A stretch of DNA of 64,000 bases, from NCBI RefSeq assembly GCF_000150955.2, contig NC_011669.1, positions 1,007,667-1,071,666 on the forward strand. Direction: 5' to 3'. This document shows positions 1 through 9,691 of this stretch, one piece after another; within the stretch, counting starts at the first letter, position 1, and the number at the start of each line of letters is the position of its first letter. The notes beneath the pieces were generated by a model. That model had not been told where the DNA came from and made no database searches. It saw only the letters and a list, made by a program, of their open reading frames with translations. Made by a program: the position numbers and the translations under genes. The stretch is from Phaeodactylum tricornutum CCAP 1055/1. Its lineage: Eukaryota > Bacillariophyta > Bacillariophyceae > Surirellales > Neidiaceae.

Positions 1-3000
1 ACCATTCTGGAAGAAGCCTGCGACACCACCGCTGCTACAACAACAACGACACCAAGCAACGACGTGGACAAGACGGAACGCGTGCGCATTCTCGCCGCGA
101 CCGGGATTGCACACTTGTCCAGTAACGGAGCCGCCGATGCCACTTCCGGCAACACCGCCAAACGTTCCAACGTCCTCGATGAAGCTCGCCAACAGGCCGA
201 TCAAAAGTTTACCCAAGCGGGAAAGATTGATCCCTTCTTTCCCATGACCTGGATTGGCCGCGGTATGCTCAATTTGTGGCAAGGAAAACACGATCAGGCG
301 ACATTTTTCTTCCAAACCACCTTGAAGCAATGTGGCCCCGTTTTGCCGGCCTTGCTCGGCACGGCTGCCGTGTCTTTTGCTCAAGGAGACTACACCGCGG
401 CGCAAACGGCGTACGGACAAGCGCTCCGAAAGTACCCCCATGCCAGTGGGGCCGCCTCCCGCGTAGGATTCGGACTCGCCTCCTACGCACTCGGACAAGT
501 CGACCGCGCCAAAGCAGCCTTTCGACGAGCCACCGCCATTGATCCAGAAAATGTGGAAGCCATGGTCGGTACGGCCATTCTCGATATGGCCAGCGTCGAC
601 GTGTCGGACAAAGACTACGCCGCCAAAATGGAAGAAGCGATCCGCGTCATGTCCATGGCCAATCTACTCAATCACGAAAACGCCATGGTGCAGAATCATT
701 TGGCGAATCACTACTTTTGGAAATGGACTCCTGTGAACGGCACGGTGGAAGTGACCAAAGGATCGCAGTTGGTTCAAATGCCGTCGCAAGCCGTGCCCTT
801 GGAACCGGGAGAACGTATACGGATCGGAACCAAGTTTGAAACCACCGTTCAAGATGTTGAGGACGATAGTAACAACAACACGGCTTCGACGTTTACCGTT
901 ACCGACAGTTGGAGCGAAGGCTCCGCGACTGGCCTCAAGGTCTGGAAGAAGGACTACGATCGCGTAATTGCCTTGGCGAAAGGAGCCTACGGTAGTACCA
1001 ACGTTCAGTCCATGCAGGCCGAATCTCTATTCTTCCTCGCGCGGGTCTACCATGTGCGAGGGGAAACCGACCACGCCCTCAAATTTTACGAAAAGGCCTG
1101 TAAACTGGCGCCAGCCTTGACCCCGGCGCGGTTTGGATTGGCACAAACATTAATTGTGAAGGAAGACTATAGCGCAGCCAAGAAACAGCTGCAGCAAGTG
1201 TTGGCGACGGCGTCCAACGCGACGGACGCATTGGCATTGTTGGGATTGCTGGAAGCACGGTCCGGCAAGCAAGTGGAGGAAGGGTTGATGCATTTGCGCA
1301 AAGCAACCGAACTTGATCCCCTCAATACCGATTTGGTAGTGTTGGAAGCCATGGCGTTACAAAAGTACGAAAATAACAACGTCAAATCCCTCGAGCGGTA
1401 CAAGAAAGCGTTGCTGTTAATGGAGCGAAAAACCACGAAAGTGTCGTACGAGATCTACGCCAATTGCGGTGTCCTATGCCACGAACTGAAGAGGCACGAC
1501 GAAGCGCTGGACATGTACCGACGTGCGCTAGCTGTCTTGGACGAGGATGGGTTTAAAGGAGCCGCCGTTTTTCAGCTAGCGGATGGCCCTGAAAGAGGAA
1601 GAATTCGACACGTGGACAACGCCATGTTTAACGCATTTGTCAATTCCAATCTCTTGGTGGAAGTGCTTGATAGACACAGTAAAACCTTCGTCAAAGTACT
1701 GGATGTACTCGAGGCGGACGTTGCGGGAATATTGTCGAAAGGGGATCGAGTCTCCTTGGGAGACGGATTTGAAACCAAGGTAGTGAGTTGGGAGAGCAGA
1801 GACGGTGCTATTGTGCTCGAGCTGGCTGACGAATACGATCCAATGGATACTGACTCCAAGAAGGCGCCTCTCTTGGTTGTTCGCGAGAACAATCTTCTCT
1901 CGATACCAGAAGCAATCACTGTTGCTTTCAATATAGCTCGGCTCCACGAAGCCACTGGGCGGACTGTCGCAGCGATTGAGATTCACAAAGCCATTCTGAA
2001 GCGAAATCCGGCCTATGTCAATAGCTATTTACGTCTAGCATGCATTGCTGTGGACTGTGGATCATTGAAAGAAGGTTCAGAATGGCTCAAGATTGCGGCT
2101 AGTACTGCACCTGGTAATCCTGAAGTCTTGACGCTGGTTGGAAATCTTCATCTTTCACTTTGCGATTGGGCGCCAGCACAGTCCGTTTTTGATGGCCTTC
2201 TTTCCAAGAAGATCCCCAATGTTGATGCATACGCTTCACTCAGTTTGGGTAACATTTATTTCGCAAACCTGCACGTGAACGAGGACAAACGGTACGATAA
2301 GCATTTACAGTATGCAGCCGACTATTATCGCCGCATCCTCGCCAAGGATCCAGCCAACGCCTATGCGGCCAACGGGATTGGCACTGTGCTAGCGGAAAAA
2401 GCTGAAATTTTTAAGGCCAAGGAAGTCTTCAATCGCGTCCGTGAAGTCAGTGGAGACAGTATTCCTGATGCCCTGTTGAATCTCGGCCACATTTTTTTGG
2501 CTCAGAAGAAACATCCGGAAGCTCTCCAAATGTACACGAACTATATGAAGCGGACGGAAGACGGGACGACGCCTACTACGGCCAAGAGCAGGGTGGATGA
2601 CGTGGTCAGCGTGTTGCTGTATATAGCTTTTGCCTTTTTTGATTGGGCCCGGCATACCGAACTGGCCAATGATTCGAGTGCAGCGCCAGCTGACGGGAGA
2701 TATAGAGAAGCTATGCAGCATTTGAATCTGGCCATTGGCAAAGGCAGCAAGCAAGATCTCGTACTCAAATACAATCTCTGCATGACCAAGCTGCAGGCAG
2801 CCAATTGTGTTTTACAAAAACTGACACGTAATATCCCCCGATCTGTCGAGGAAGTCGAGGAAGCCTTACGAGGACTGGAAGAAAGTTTTCAGATTGTGGA
2901 ACAGATTGTCAAGGACAAGGCCGACGGAAAAAAGGTCAATATTTCCTCAACGACGTTGCAAGATTTCGTGAAACACTGCAAGGCTAACATTTTAAGTGCA

Positions 3001-3762
3001 CAATCTCATTTAGAAGACGAACGAAAACGTGCCAAGGAGGCCGAAGTGGAGCGTGAAATTCGCCGGCTGGCCGCTGAAGAGGCGACAATCAAAGAGAGAC
3101 TCAGAATGGACCAGGCTGCAATGGATGCCCACAAGCTCCAAGAAGAAAAGGATCAAAAGGCAGAGGCCAAAATGAAACAGGTAGAAGAGCTGCAATCTAA
3201 TTGGCGCGAAGAGAAGGAGACTAAGCAATCAGAAAAGGAAAAGCGGGCTCGAGGCCGAAAGGATGAAATGACCGCGGACGAAGTCGGGCTTGTGGTGGAA
3301 GACGACAATCACCAAGCAACCAATGGTCACGGTTTGTTCGATGATTCCGACGATGACAGCGAAATAGTCGATTCTCTACCGAACGAAACGAAGGGAATTG
3401 GAGGTCTAGAAAAGTCGACCTCTTCAACTAAGGATTTGTTTGGAGATAGCGATGACGACCAGAGTGGTAATGACGAGGACAGGAAAGGGACCGTCAAGCC
3501 AGACGCTACCAAAGCTGCAATCACGAGCATGGATTTGTTTGGAGATAGCGATGAAGACGACATCGAGGTTGCGTACGGAGCGACCAAGCCCACAAGCGAG
3601 GAGAGCAAAAAAGAGCCGCCTGCAACAAGCAATGACTTGTTTGGAGACACTGATGAAGATAGCGATGCCGAACCGTCCACAAACAGTGCAAAGAGACCCA
3701 ACGAATCAGGGATTGCGGAATTGGATGATGATGGACAACCCAACAAGAAAGCAAGGTTGTAA
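1..3762 (+). CDS. CTR9: CTR9-like TPR subunit of the PAF1 complex (5' partial)
   Basis: The protein is almost entirely tetratricopeptide repeats (about residues 20-870), followed by a charged Arg/Lys/Glu coiled coil (about 1000-1090) and an acidic Ser/Asp-rich tail. This is the CTR9 plan: CTR9 is the TPR scaffold of the nuclear PAF1 complex, which travels with RNA polymerase II and promotes H2B ubiquitination and H3K4 methylation. The opening TPR stretch and the long TPR array followed by a basic coiled coil fit CTR9 better than generic TPR proteins. The frame is open to base 1 and the only early start-like codon is GTG at 64, so the true start lies upstream of the window. The tail holds four copies of a short L-F-G-D-S-D type motif, an acidic style also seen in the partner subunit Leo1. 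No introns are needed. An unrelated TPR protein is the main alternative. Confidence 0.85.
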   Translation, partial: TILEEACDTTAATTTTTPSNDVDKTERVRILAATGIAHLSSNGAADATSGNTAKRSNVLDEARQQADQKFTQAGKIDPFFPMTWIGRGMLNLWQGKHDQATFFFQTTLKQCGPVLPALLGTAAVSFAQGDYTAAQTAYGQALRKYPHASGAASRVGFGLASYALGQVDRAKAAFRRATAIDPENVEAMVGTAILDMASVDVSDKDYAAKMEEAIRVMSMANLLNHENAMVQNHLANHYFWKWTPVNGTVEVTKGSQLVQMPSQAVPLEPGERIRIGTKFETTVQDVEDDSNNNTASTFTVTDSWSEGSATGLKVWKKDYDRVIALAKGAYGSTNVQSMQAESLFFLARVYHVRGETDHALKFYEKACKLAPALTPARFGLAQTLIVKEDYSAAKKQLQQVLATASNATDALALLGLLEARSGKQVEEGLMHLRKATELDPLNTDLVVLEAMALQKYENNNVKSLERYKKALLLMERKTTKVSYEIYANCGVLCHELKRHDEALDMYRRALAVLDEDGFKGAAVFQLADGPERGRIRHVDNAMFNAFVNSNLLVEVLDRHSKTFVKVLDVLEADVAGILSKGDRVSLGDGFETKVVSWESRDGAIVLELADEYDPMDTDSKKAPLLVVRENNLLSIPEAITVAFNIARLHEATGRTVAAIEIHKAILKRNPAYVNSYLRLACIAVDCGSLKEGSEWLKIAASTAPGNPEVLTLVGNLHLSLCDWAPAQSVFDGLLSKKIPNVDAYASLSLGNIYFANLHVNEDKRYDKHLQYAADYYRRILAKDPANAYAANGIGTVLAEKAEIFKAKEVFNRVREVSGDSIPDALLNLGHIFLAQKKHPEALQMYTNYMKRTEDGTTPTTAKSRVDDVVSVLLYIAFAFFDWARHTELANDSSAAPADGRYREAMQHLNLAIGKGSKQDLVLKYNLCMTKLQAANCVLQKLTRNIPRSVEEVEEALRGLEESFQIVEQIVKDKADGKKVNISSTTLQDFVKHCKANILSAQSHLEDERKRAKEAEVEREIRRLAAEEATIKERLRMDQAAMDAHKLQEEKDQKAEAKMKQVEELQSNWREEKETKQSEKEKRARGRKDEMTADEVGLVVEDDNHQATNGHGLFDDSDDDSEIVDSLPNETKGIGGLEKSTSSTKDLFGDSDDDQSGNDEDRKGTVKPDATKAAITSMDLFGDSDEDDIEVAYGATKPTSEESKKEPPATSNDLFGDTDEDSDAEPSTNSAKRPNESGIAELDDDGQPNKKARL

Positions 3763-4049
3763 AGGGCAAAGTGACGCAATATTTTTATACATAATTCGAT
3801 ACTTTAAAAGATGTTAAAAGGTAAAACATGAATTCTCCCATTTATAGTTAGTCTTTTTCAACACAGTGTACTCTTTCCACCAAAGCAAGGAAAAAAGAGT
3901 TTCGGAAAGTATAGTGATACGGGAGGAAGTTGCAAAATAGGAGTCATAGCGCTGTGTATGGCGAAACCTATCCCGATGCGGCATAGGTTTGCGTTGTTTC
4001 CATTCCCAAAGTAATAGTTGTAGTACAAGCAGCAGAATGCATGCCGCTC

Positions 4050-5555
4050 CTACGGCTCAAACTCCTTCCATACGTCCAGAGCCCGACTTAGTTCTTCTTG
4101 CGTTATATCACTGACACAGATACTTTCTCCAATTTCTGTAATCAATGGAATACGCTGTTCTCCATGACGGTGCTCTACCGCATCTTTGCAGCTCTGCCAG
4201 GCCAAAGTCGGATTCAGATCAGCCGAATGGGTCGGCAAAGCCAAACTTTGCATACAATTCAGCACGCGCTGGACTGTTTCACGGGGAATGTAGCCACGTA
4301 AATAGCTCAAAATGCAACAGAAAAAACCGTCTACGTTGACGGCTTCACCGTGCATAATATCTGCACCGGGGACCATTTCAAGTAGCTTGGAAAAGGTGTG
4401 CCCGTAGTCAACACAGCGTTCTAGTGTAGTCTCCCAAAGATTGGGACCGAGTTCTTCCAGCATGATTTGAATGGACAAATCGATAATTCGGGTACCAACG
4501 TTAGCGGGTATGTTGTCTGTGACTTGAAACCTAGATTCGACCAAAGCGGCACCATGGGTTTCTAGCAATTCAAACAAATCGACGCTACGAACGAGGGCTA
4601 GCTTGACGATTTCGCCAAAGCCATTGCAAATGTTGCGTTTATCTTGAGAAGCAATGAAGGCCGGATCCAATAAACAGGACGAGGGTGCATAGAACGATCC
4701 AATTCTGTTTTTGTACGTCTCGTCGGTCGCACGGCAGCAAAAGTCGACACCATTTTTCACTCCTACGCTAGCGTCCACAATAGACAGCAGTGTGGTAGGG
4801 ACCCGAACGAAGGGGACACCACGTCTGTAGAGACAAGCTGCCATACCGGCAATGTCTAACAAACAACCGCCTCCGATAGCTAAGAATGGCTCCCGACGGC
4901 GGAGCTTGTAAGCGCACAAGTCGTCAAGAATTTGGTCCACGGCGGTAGGTCGCTTCGCAGGTTCCCCACCGGGCAGCACAGACGCGGTAAGTTCAATCCC
5001 ATGCGCTTCGAAGTACCCACGAATCTTCGAGCCGTGTAGAATATCGATTGCCTCGTCAATTACGGCAAACCGACGATTGTATCCTTCCGGATGATATCCA
5101 GTCGCCTCCAGGAGCTGAGGATTGGCAGGATCCAGAATTGTACCATAGGGGATCACGTTGACGTCATAGGAAATGGGCAACGTGAAGATATTTCGCCATC
5201 CGCGGGTCTGTGTTAGAACGGTTGTCTTGGTAGTCACCAGTGCAGCGGGAGTCTTCTCCACATTGGTTGTTTCCTTGGTGAGATTCTTGGAGAAGGAAAA
5301 TACATTCTTCGGTGCCCGTTCCAGTGGTTTCAGTACAATAGTAGTGCCGGTGGAAGAATTCGTTTCAGTGAATTCTTCCGAGCTGGATGCTGTCTTGTCC
5401 TCACCACTGTCGTCGGAGGAGGTCGTGGAGGTAAAACTAGAAAGAGAGGTGGAACTCATTCGATTGGACCGAGAAGTTGAAGCCGATGATGTCGTTTCCA
5501 CGAGCACCAACGCGGATCTCACTCCCGTAGGTAGCGAAGTCCAAGCTTCCAACAT
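4050..5555 (-). CDS. Sugar phosphate cyclase, EEVS/DDGS type (3-dehydroquinate synthase superfamily)
   Basis: The fold contains the NAD-binding G-G-G-C-L-L-D motif (about residue 225), a P-T-T-L-L-S-I-V-D-A-S-V-G-V-K-N-G segment (about 265) and three likely metal ligands: E in G-E-I-V-K, H in D-Y-G-H-T-F-S, H in H-G-E-A-V. K-N-G after V-G, and the E-L-x-P-N-L-x-E stretch before the D-Y-G-H motif, are typical of 2-epi-5-epi-valiolone synthase and desmethyl-4-deoxygadusol synthase rather than of true dehydroquinate synthase, which has G-G-K-T. Such enzymes cyclise sedoheptulose-7-phosphate toward gadusol or mycosporine-like sunscreens. The frame is open to 5669 but only through a GTG; the first ATG is at 5555. 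The first ~110 residues are Ser/Thr-rich and unlike the family, so an upstream exon is possible. Which cyclitol it makes cannot be told from sequence. Confidence 0.8.
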   Translation of the reverse strand: MLEAWTSLPTGVRSALVLVETTSSASTSRSNRMSSTSLSSFTSTTSSDDSGEDKTASSSEEFTETNSSTGTTIVLKPLERAPKNVFSFSKNLTKETTNVEKTPAALVTTKTTVLTQTRGWRNIFTLPISYDVNVIPYGTILDPANPQLLEATGYHPEGYNRRFAVIDEAIDILHGSKIRGYFEAHGIELTASVLPGGEPAKRPTAVDQILDDLCAYKLRRREPFLAIGGGCLLDIAGMAACLYRRGVPFVRVPTTLLSIVDASVGVKNGVDFCCRATDETYKNRIGSFYAPSSCLLDPAFIASQDKRNICNGFGEIVKLALVRSVDLFELLETHGAALVESRFQVTDNIPANVGTRIIDLSIQIMLEELGPNLWETTLERCVDYGHTFSKLLEMVPGADIMHGEAVNVDGFFCCILSYLRGYIPRETVQRVLNCMQSLALPTHSADLNPTLAWQSCKDAVEHRHGEQRIPLITEIGESICVSDITQEELSRALDVWKEFEP

Positions 5556-5881
5556 CGAAGCCGACAGGGTTGCATGACTGCAATCTTTTGTGGCCTCTTC
5601 CCTGTCGTTGACAAACACACGAGTGAGAAAATATCGCAAAACCGAACGATTCAAAACTGCATGCGGCACTTATTAATATCAGGCAACCAACTAAAAAAGA
5701 ATCCTTAAAGACGGTTACACGGAATGCCAAGAGGGTTGCCAACGCAACCGTGTTAGTTCCAACAGATCAGCACGTACCGAATAGATGCTAGAGCAGCATC
5801 AGACGATCCTTTTCGCAGGCTCTTGAGCGTCATACTGTGATATCTATTGCCTGTTGAGGTTGAAACTTTTGAAATTTTTGG

Positions 5882-6422
5882 TTAGCGTTCTCTAAAAGAA
5901 TGTGAAACTGAAGAAATGAAGGTTGTTGTGTTAGTTCCTTCTGAAAGTCCAGAGCCTTGGTTCTCGTGTGCGTAGCGTTTTCGTGAGCCACGGTCGGATT
6001 CGGAATCCAAATGCGGTTCAATCAGTATATACGCAACATGGTATGGCGTCCAACGGCCTAGCACGTCAGTCTTGCACACTTGGCCGTGATCGGATTGGAG
6101 GAAACTAAGTCTTTTCGCGTTAGTCCTGTGTACTGAAAGTAGGATTTCTTGCTCGGGACTACTTTTCATTGGTTGAGAATGACACATATTTACACGCGGT
6201 TGCTTTAGAATAAGCTTACAAGATCGACCACGTCGAGTCTCTTGTTCGTCTTCACACGTCATTTCCGTTACAAGAATATCCACGGCCGAACATACTTTCA
6301 CAATTCGATGGACAACTTCAATGTCTGACGGAGGACAGACCAGTTCAGATTTTTGAAACCCGGTGAATATTTCTTGAGAAAATTCGCGAACTGAAAAGGG
6401 ATGGGAAAAAGTGGAAACTTCT
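5882..6422 (-). pseudogene. Unrecognised ORF ending at the edge of the inverted-repeat element
   Basis: A minus-strand frame stays open from the border of the inverted-repeat element (6423) to a stop at 5882, about 180 codons; its first ATG is at 6301. It matches no family I recognise. Because the frame runs into the transposon terminus and has no good start outside it, it may be the 3' part of a host gene cut by the insertion. No continuation is recognisable on the other side of the element. It may also be chance coding. Confidence 0.25.
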
Positions 6423-6725
6423 AGTGGTGTAAGCTCCCCGGCGTCTCATCCTTTCCAAAATTATCTGTTCAAGAAATAAGAAAAGACGGCGACATGTCTT
6501 AGCAAGCCAGTCAGTCAGCCAATTTCGAGGAAAACCGCTATTTCGGCCTCTGCGACATGAAAAAATCGCTATTTCGGCCGCATCTGAAAATTTCTAAGTA
6601 CTTTAGATTGAGCGCGAAACGGCTGGTAAGTAAATTTAGCAATTAGAAAATAATCCAATGCTTGGTGAATGCTCTGTATATGATATAGCAGAGGTATCGC
6701 GCTGGCATGGATGAGCTGCTTCCAA
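6423..6725 (+). repeat. Left terminal inverted repeat
   Basis: About 300 bp, inverted relative to 8864-9426. It holds the paired cgctatttcggcc motifs around 6536-6580 and, near its inner end, an ATG at 6707 beginning M-D-E-L-L-P-T. The same start appears in the opposite arm. Confidence 0.75.
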
Positions 6726-8332
6726 CCCTTCAAGCTTTAATCAGTCTAGAGAGGACAGCAGTTGACTGTGAACACTTTACCCACGCATACAGAGAACAAT
6801 CTGTAGCCCAGGAGTTTTAAACAACGAATACACGTTAAGTGTGGATACACCACCAGTCTTTTGAATGAACGCCACTCTGCAAATGTCTCTTCTTTTAGTA
6901 GCCGCAACTGACAGTGCACTCGGGTAGAGTATGTAGACTGACGGGATGGACGACCTTGCAGTCAAATAAGATGGGAAACAGTACGAGACGTGAATAGGGA
7001 AGAAAACTTACTGTTGGCTTTTGAGATAGATTTTGTTACACAAGAATAAAAAGTTGCCTTTGACACTTAGAAAGGGGTCGGAAGAGTATAGCACAAGCCA
7101 CTTACAACGGCTGTTCCCAAGCAACAATACCCTGCAGCAGCAGCGTTCGAGAATGAATTTGGTGGACCTATCGGGGCTGCACTCGCAAATTTCGCACTCC
7201 CTCTTGTAGTTCTAGTACTGGCGTATTGGAGATATGTGGATGGAGTTGACTTTCCTTCACTGTTGGCGAGTCTTGGGGAAACAACGAACACATGACCGGA
7301 AGCTTTTTTGGCAGATAGTCATCGGAAATCCCGTGCTTTGTCCTCGCTGCAACGACAGCGATTCCGTATTGTTGTTACTTTGATTTGCCTTCGGCATTCT
7401 TTCTTGGTGTCTATTCCAAGTATCCTGGAACATTTTTCCCTGTGAACTAGTACAGGGATCTCCCGTCAAAGGGTAAATTGGTTGGCATACCGCATCAATG
7501 GATATGCGCATTCACATTTTTGACAAATTAAGAGCAGACTTGGTGAAAAGTCCCCATGAATGTGCCAAGTTCCTGGTGCAACAGCTGGAAAGCAGGTGAT
7601 AATCACAAATTGGAAGAGAAGGTGGCGTCAGAGGTGAACGGTATCGAGGAATTTATGGATATGATATCAAGTACTCGGATTGACGGTCTCCCCAGCTGGC
7701 GTCGGACTCACTGTTGGTCTTTGCCAGCACCGTGGCGGCTTGGACGCTTTGAGAAAGTTTTATTGTGTTTGTGTTTGGTAAGAGTGGATGAGATGACAAG
7801 TGTGGAGTGAGTGGTGATGGGGGTTGGAGGGCAAAGGTGCCGTTGCTCCACTTAGGATTGGTGAAAACGGTGCAAAGTTGTAATTCCAGAACGGTATGGC
7901 AAACGGAGGGAACAAAAATTCCATAGGCAAAGTTTCTGAACCTGCCAACGCGAAGACTGGTGATGTCTGCATTGGAATTTTACAAATGCTGGCCATAGGG
8001 AGAGTGAAATTGCTGGGGTGGTGCTGTAGGACTGGAGTTTGCCATAGGTACCAAGGCTACTCGGAACCAATAGCTCCATTCACAACAGTGACCAAAAAAT
8101 TGAGGGGATATGATGGTTGCCACGCTTGTGGTAGGGTCAAAGGATACGGACGACTAGTTCCAGTTTGGGGGGGGGGGGGGGGGGGGGGGAGTGGAGGACT
8201 TTTCCAGAGACACTGGAGCCTGGATGGCAGTCACCATAGGGGTTGATGGGGGAATTGCCAAGATGTGCAGAGTGGATGGTGACAGATGATTTGCCAAGTC
8301 TGCTATGCGCATAATGGGACTAGGCGTCACAG

Positions 8333-8882
8333 TCACTTGTACAACATTATTGGATGGAGATGTTGCCGGTTGGTTTGCGTGTGGTGTCGGGGTCTCATTT
8401 CCATTGGGTGTTGCAATAATAGGGGAGCCGTTGCGCGAGTAGGAACAAACAATTGATCAGAAAAGGGTGAATACATTGTTGTCCCCGGGGGAAGGGGACA
8501 CTGCCTTGGCAGTTGCTGCTGCAATGGTGGCGTCATTTTCCCGGGCACGCGCTGCTTCTTTGCGACGTTGCTTTTTGAGCCTTTGGCGTTGCCTTTCTGC
8601 TTCAATGCGTTGCGCTTGCAGCAGCTTGGCACGTCACGGTTTCTCAATTTCCTTTTGAGTTTGGATTGGTGCAAAGTCGGAATGAGAGCAGTGGAGTTGG
8701 GCGATGTAGGGTAGAGCTTTCTACAATTTTTCTGGGCATGCCAACGGTTGAGACTCCAGCAGAGTTCTATACAACAATTTATTGGCTGCAAGCTCAATCC
8801 CAGTCCCCGGATTGGGACTTCTGACTGGAAAGAGTTTTGTGAAGTCCGTCCCCGGTTCATGGGTTGGAAGCAGCTCATCCAT
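8333..8882 (-). pseudogene. Degenerate gene inside the inverted-repeat element
   Basis: From an ATG at 8882 inside the right terminal repeat, the frame encodes M-D-E-L-L-P-T-H and about 50 residues, then meets a stop. A similar frame continues with a highly charged Arg/Gln/Lys coiled-coil segment (about 8540-8640) and then Pro/Ser/Thr-rich sequence, with further in-frame stops. It resembles no transposase I know and could be a captured host gene or an accessory transposon gene. Confidence 0.3.
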
Positions 8883-9426
8883 GCCAGCGCGATACCTCCG
8901 CTATATTATATACAGAGCATACACCAAGCATTTGATTTTTTTTAATTGACAATTTTACTTAAAAGCCGTTTCGCGCTCAATCAAAAGTACTTAGAAATTT
9001 TCAGATTTGGCCGAAATAGCGATTTTTTCATGTCGCAGAGGCCGAAATAGCGGTTTTCCTCGCCCATTTCCGATAGACTTATCAAATCCGTCGGATTTGG
9101 ACATGTCTCAACAATTTTAATCCTGAAATTGAGTCAGCCAGCCTAAAATGTCAACATAGCAAGTCAGCCAGCCTAAGACATTGTTTATTCTTGACTTAGC
9201 AAGTCAGCCAGCCTAAGACATCGTTTAATAAAGCGATTTTATTGTTAGTGATATCACGGTCAAAAGTCAGTATAAGCATGGCTAACTTGCTAAGTCAATG
9301 TCTTAGGCCGGCCAACTTGCTAAGTCGACAACTTGGGCTGGCTTGCGCTAAGACATGTTGCCATATTTTCTTATTTCATGAACATATTTTTTGGAAAGGA
9401 TGAGACGCCGGGGAGCTTACACCACT
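8864..9426 (-). repeat. Right terminal inverted repeat with subterminal repeat block
   Basis: The inverted partner of the left arm, expanded by about 260 bp. The extra block carries three direct copies of a unit like agtcagccagcctaagaca (9131, 9157, 9197) and reversed copies near 9281-9350. Such subterminal arrays are typical transposase-binding sites in DNA transposons. Confidence 0.7.
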
Positions 9427-9611
9427 TGGGTCACAGAGAAGCATTTTCAACAAAAAGGATTTCAAACCCAGATATTCCAAGGAGCTCCTCTACTGCCAAG
9501 CGTCCCAGGAGTGAAATAGATGGAATCTCACAACTGTACATCTGCCCATATGTGCTAGAGTGAAACAATGGACTGTACCATCTTTTGTCATTGGGTGCTA
9601 GTCCTGCACAC

Positions 9612-9691
9612 ATGATTAGAGCCATGCTATGGAAACAAGGGCATCCATACTATGATTAGAGCCATGCTATGGAAACAAGGGCATCCATACT
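9612..9691 (+). repeat. Tandem duplication, 40 bp x 2
   Basis: The 40-base unit beginning atgattagagccatgctatg at 9612 is repeated exactly at 9652. It falls inside the SWIM-finger coding part of the MULE transposase and duplicates the S-M-A-L-I codons, breaking the frame there. Confidence 0.85.

Larger units (their letters stand above)
6423..9426. mobile_element. ~3.0 kb DNA element with long terminal inverted repeats
   Basis: The ends are near-perfect inverted copies: agtggtgtaagctccccggc at 6423 is mirrored by its complement ending at 9426. The match continues inward to about 6725 on the left and 8864 on the right. The right arm is ~260 bp longer because it contains a block of subterminal repeats (9131-9350). 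The interior carries low-complexity, Pro/Ser/Gln-rich frames broken by stops, and no transposase I recognise. No clear target-site duplication is visible at the outer edges, so the family is unknown. It abuts the Mutator-like transposase remnant on the right, and could be a non-autonomous relative or an independent insertion. Confidence 0.7.

Noticed and set aside
64-66. GTG as start codon of the CTR9 gene
   Set aside because: The frame is open to base 1 and nuclear genes start with ATG; the gene simply begins outside the window.
3327-3779. 150-codon minus-strand frame opposite the CTR9 tail
   Set aside because: Ser-rich antisense shadow of the acidic repeats.
9131-9350. CRISPR-like regular repeats
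   Set aside because: Repeat units are few, imperfect and partly inverted, in a eukaryotic transposon arm; not a CRISPR array.
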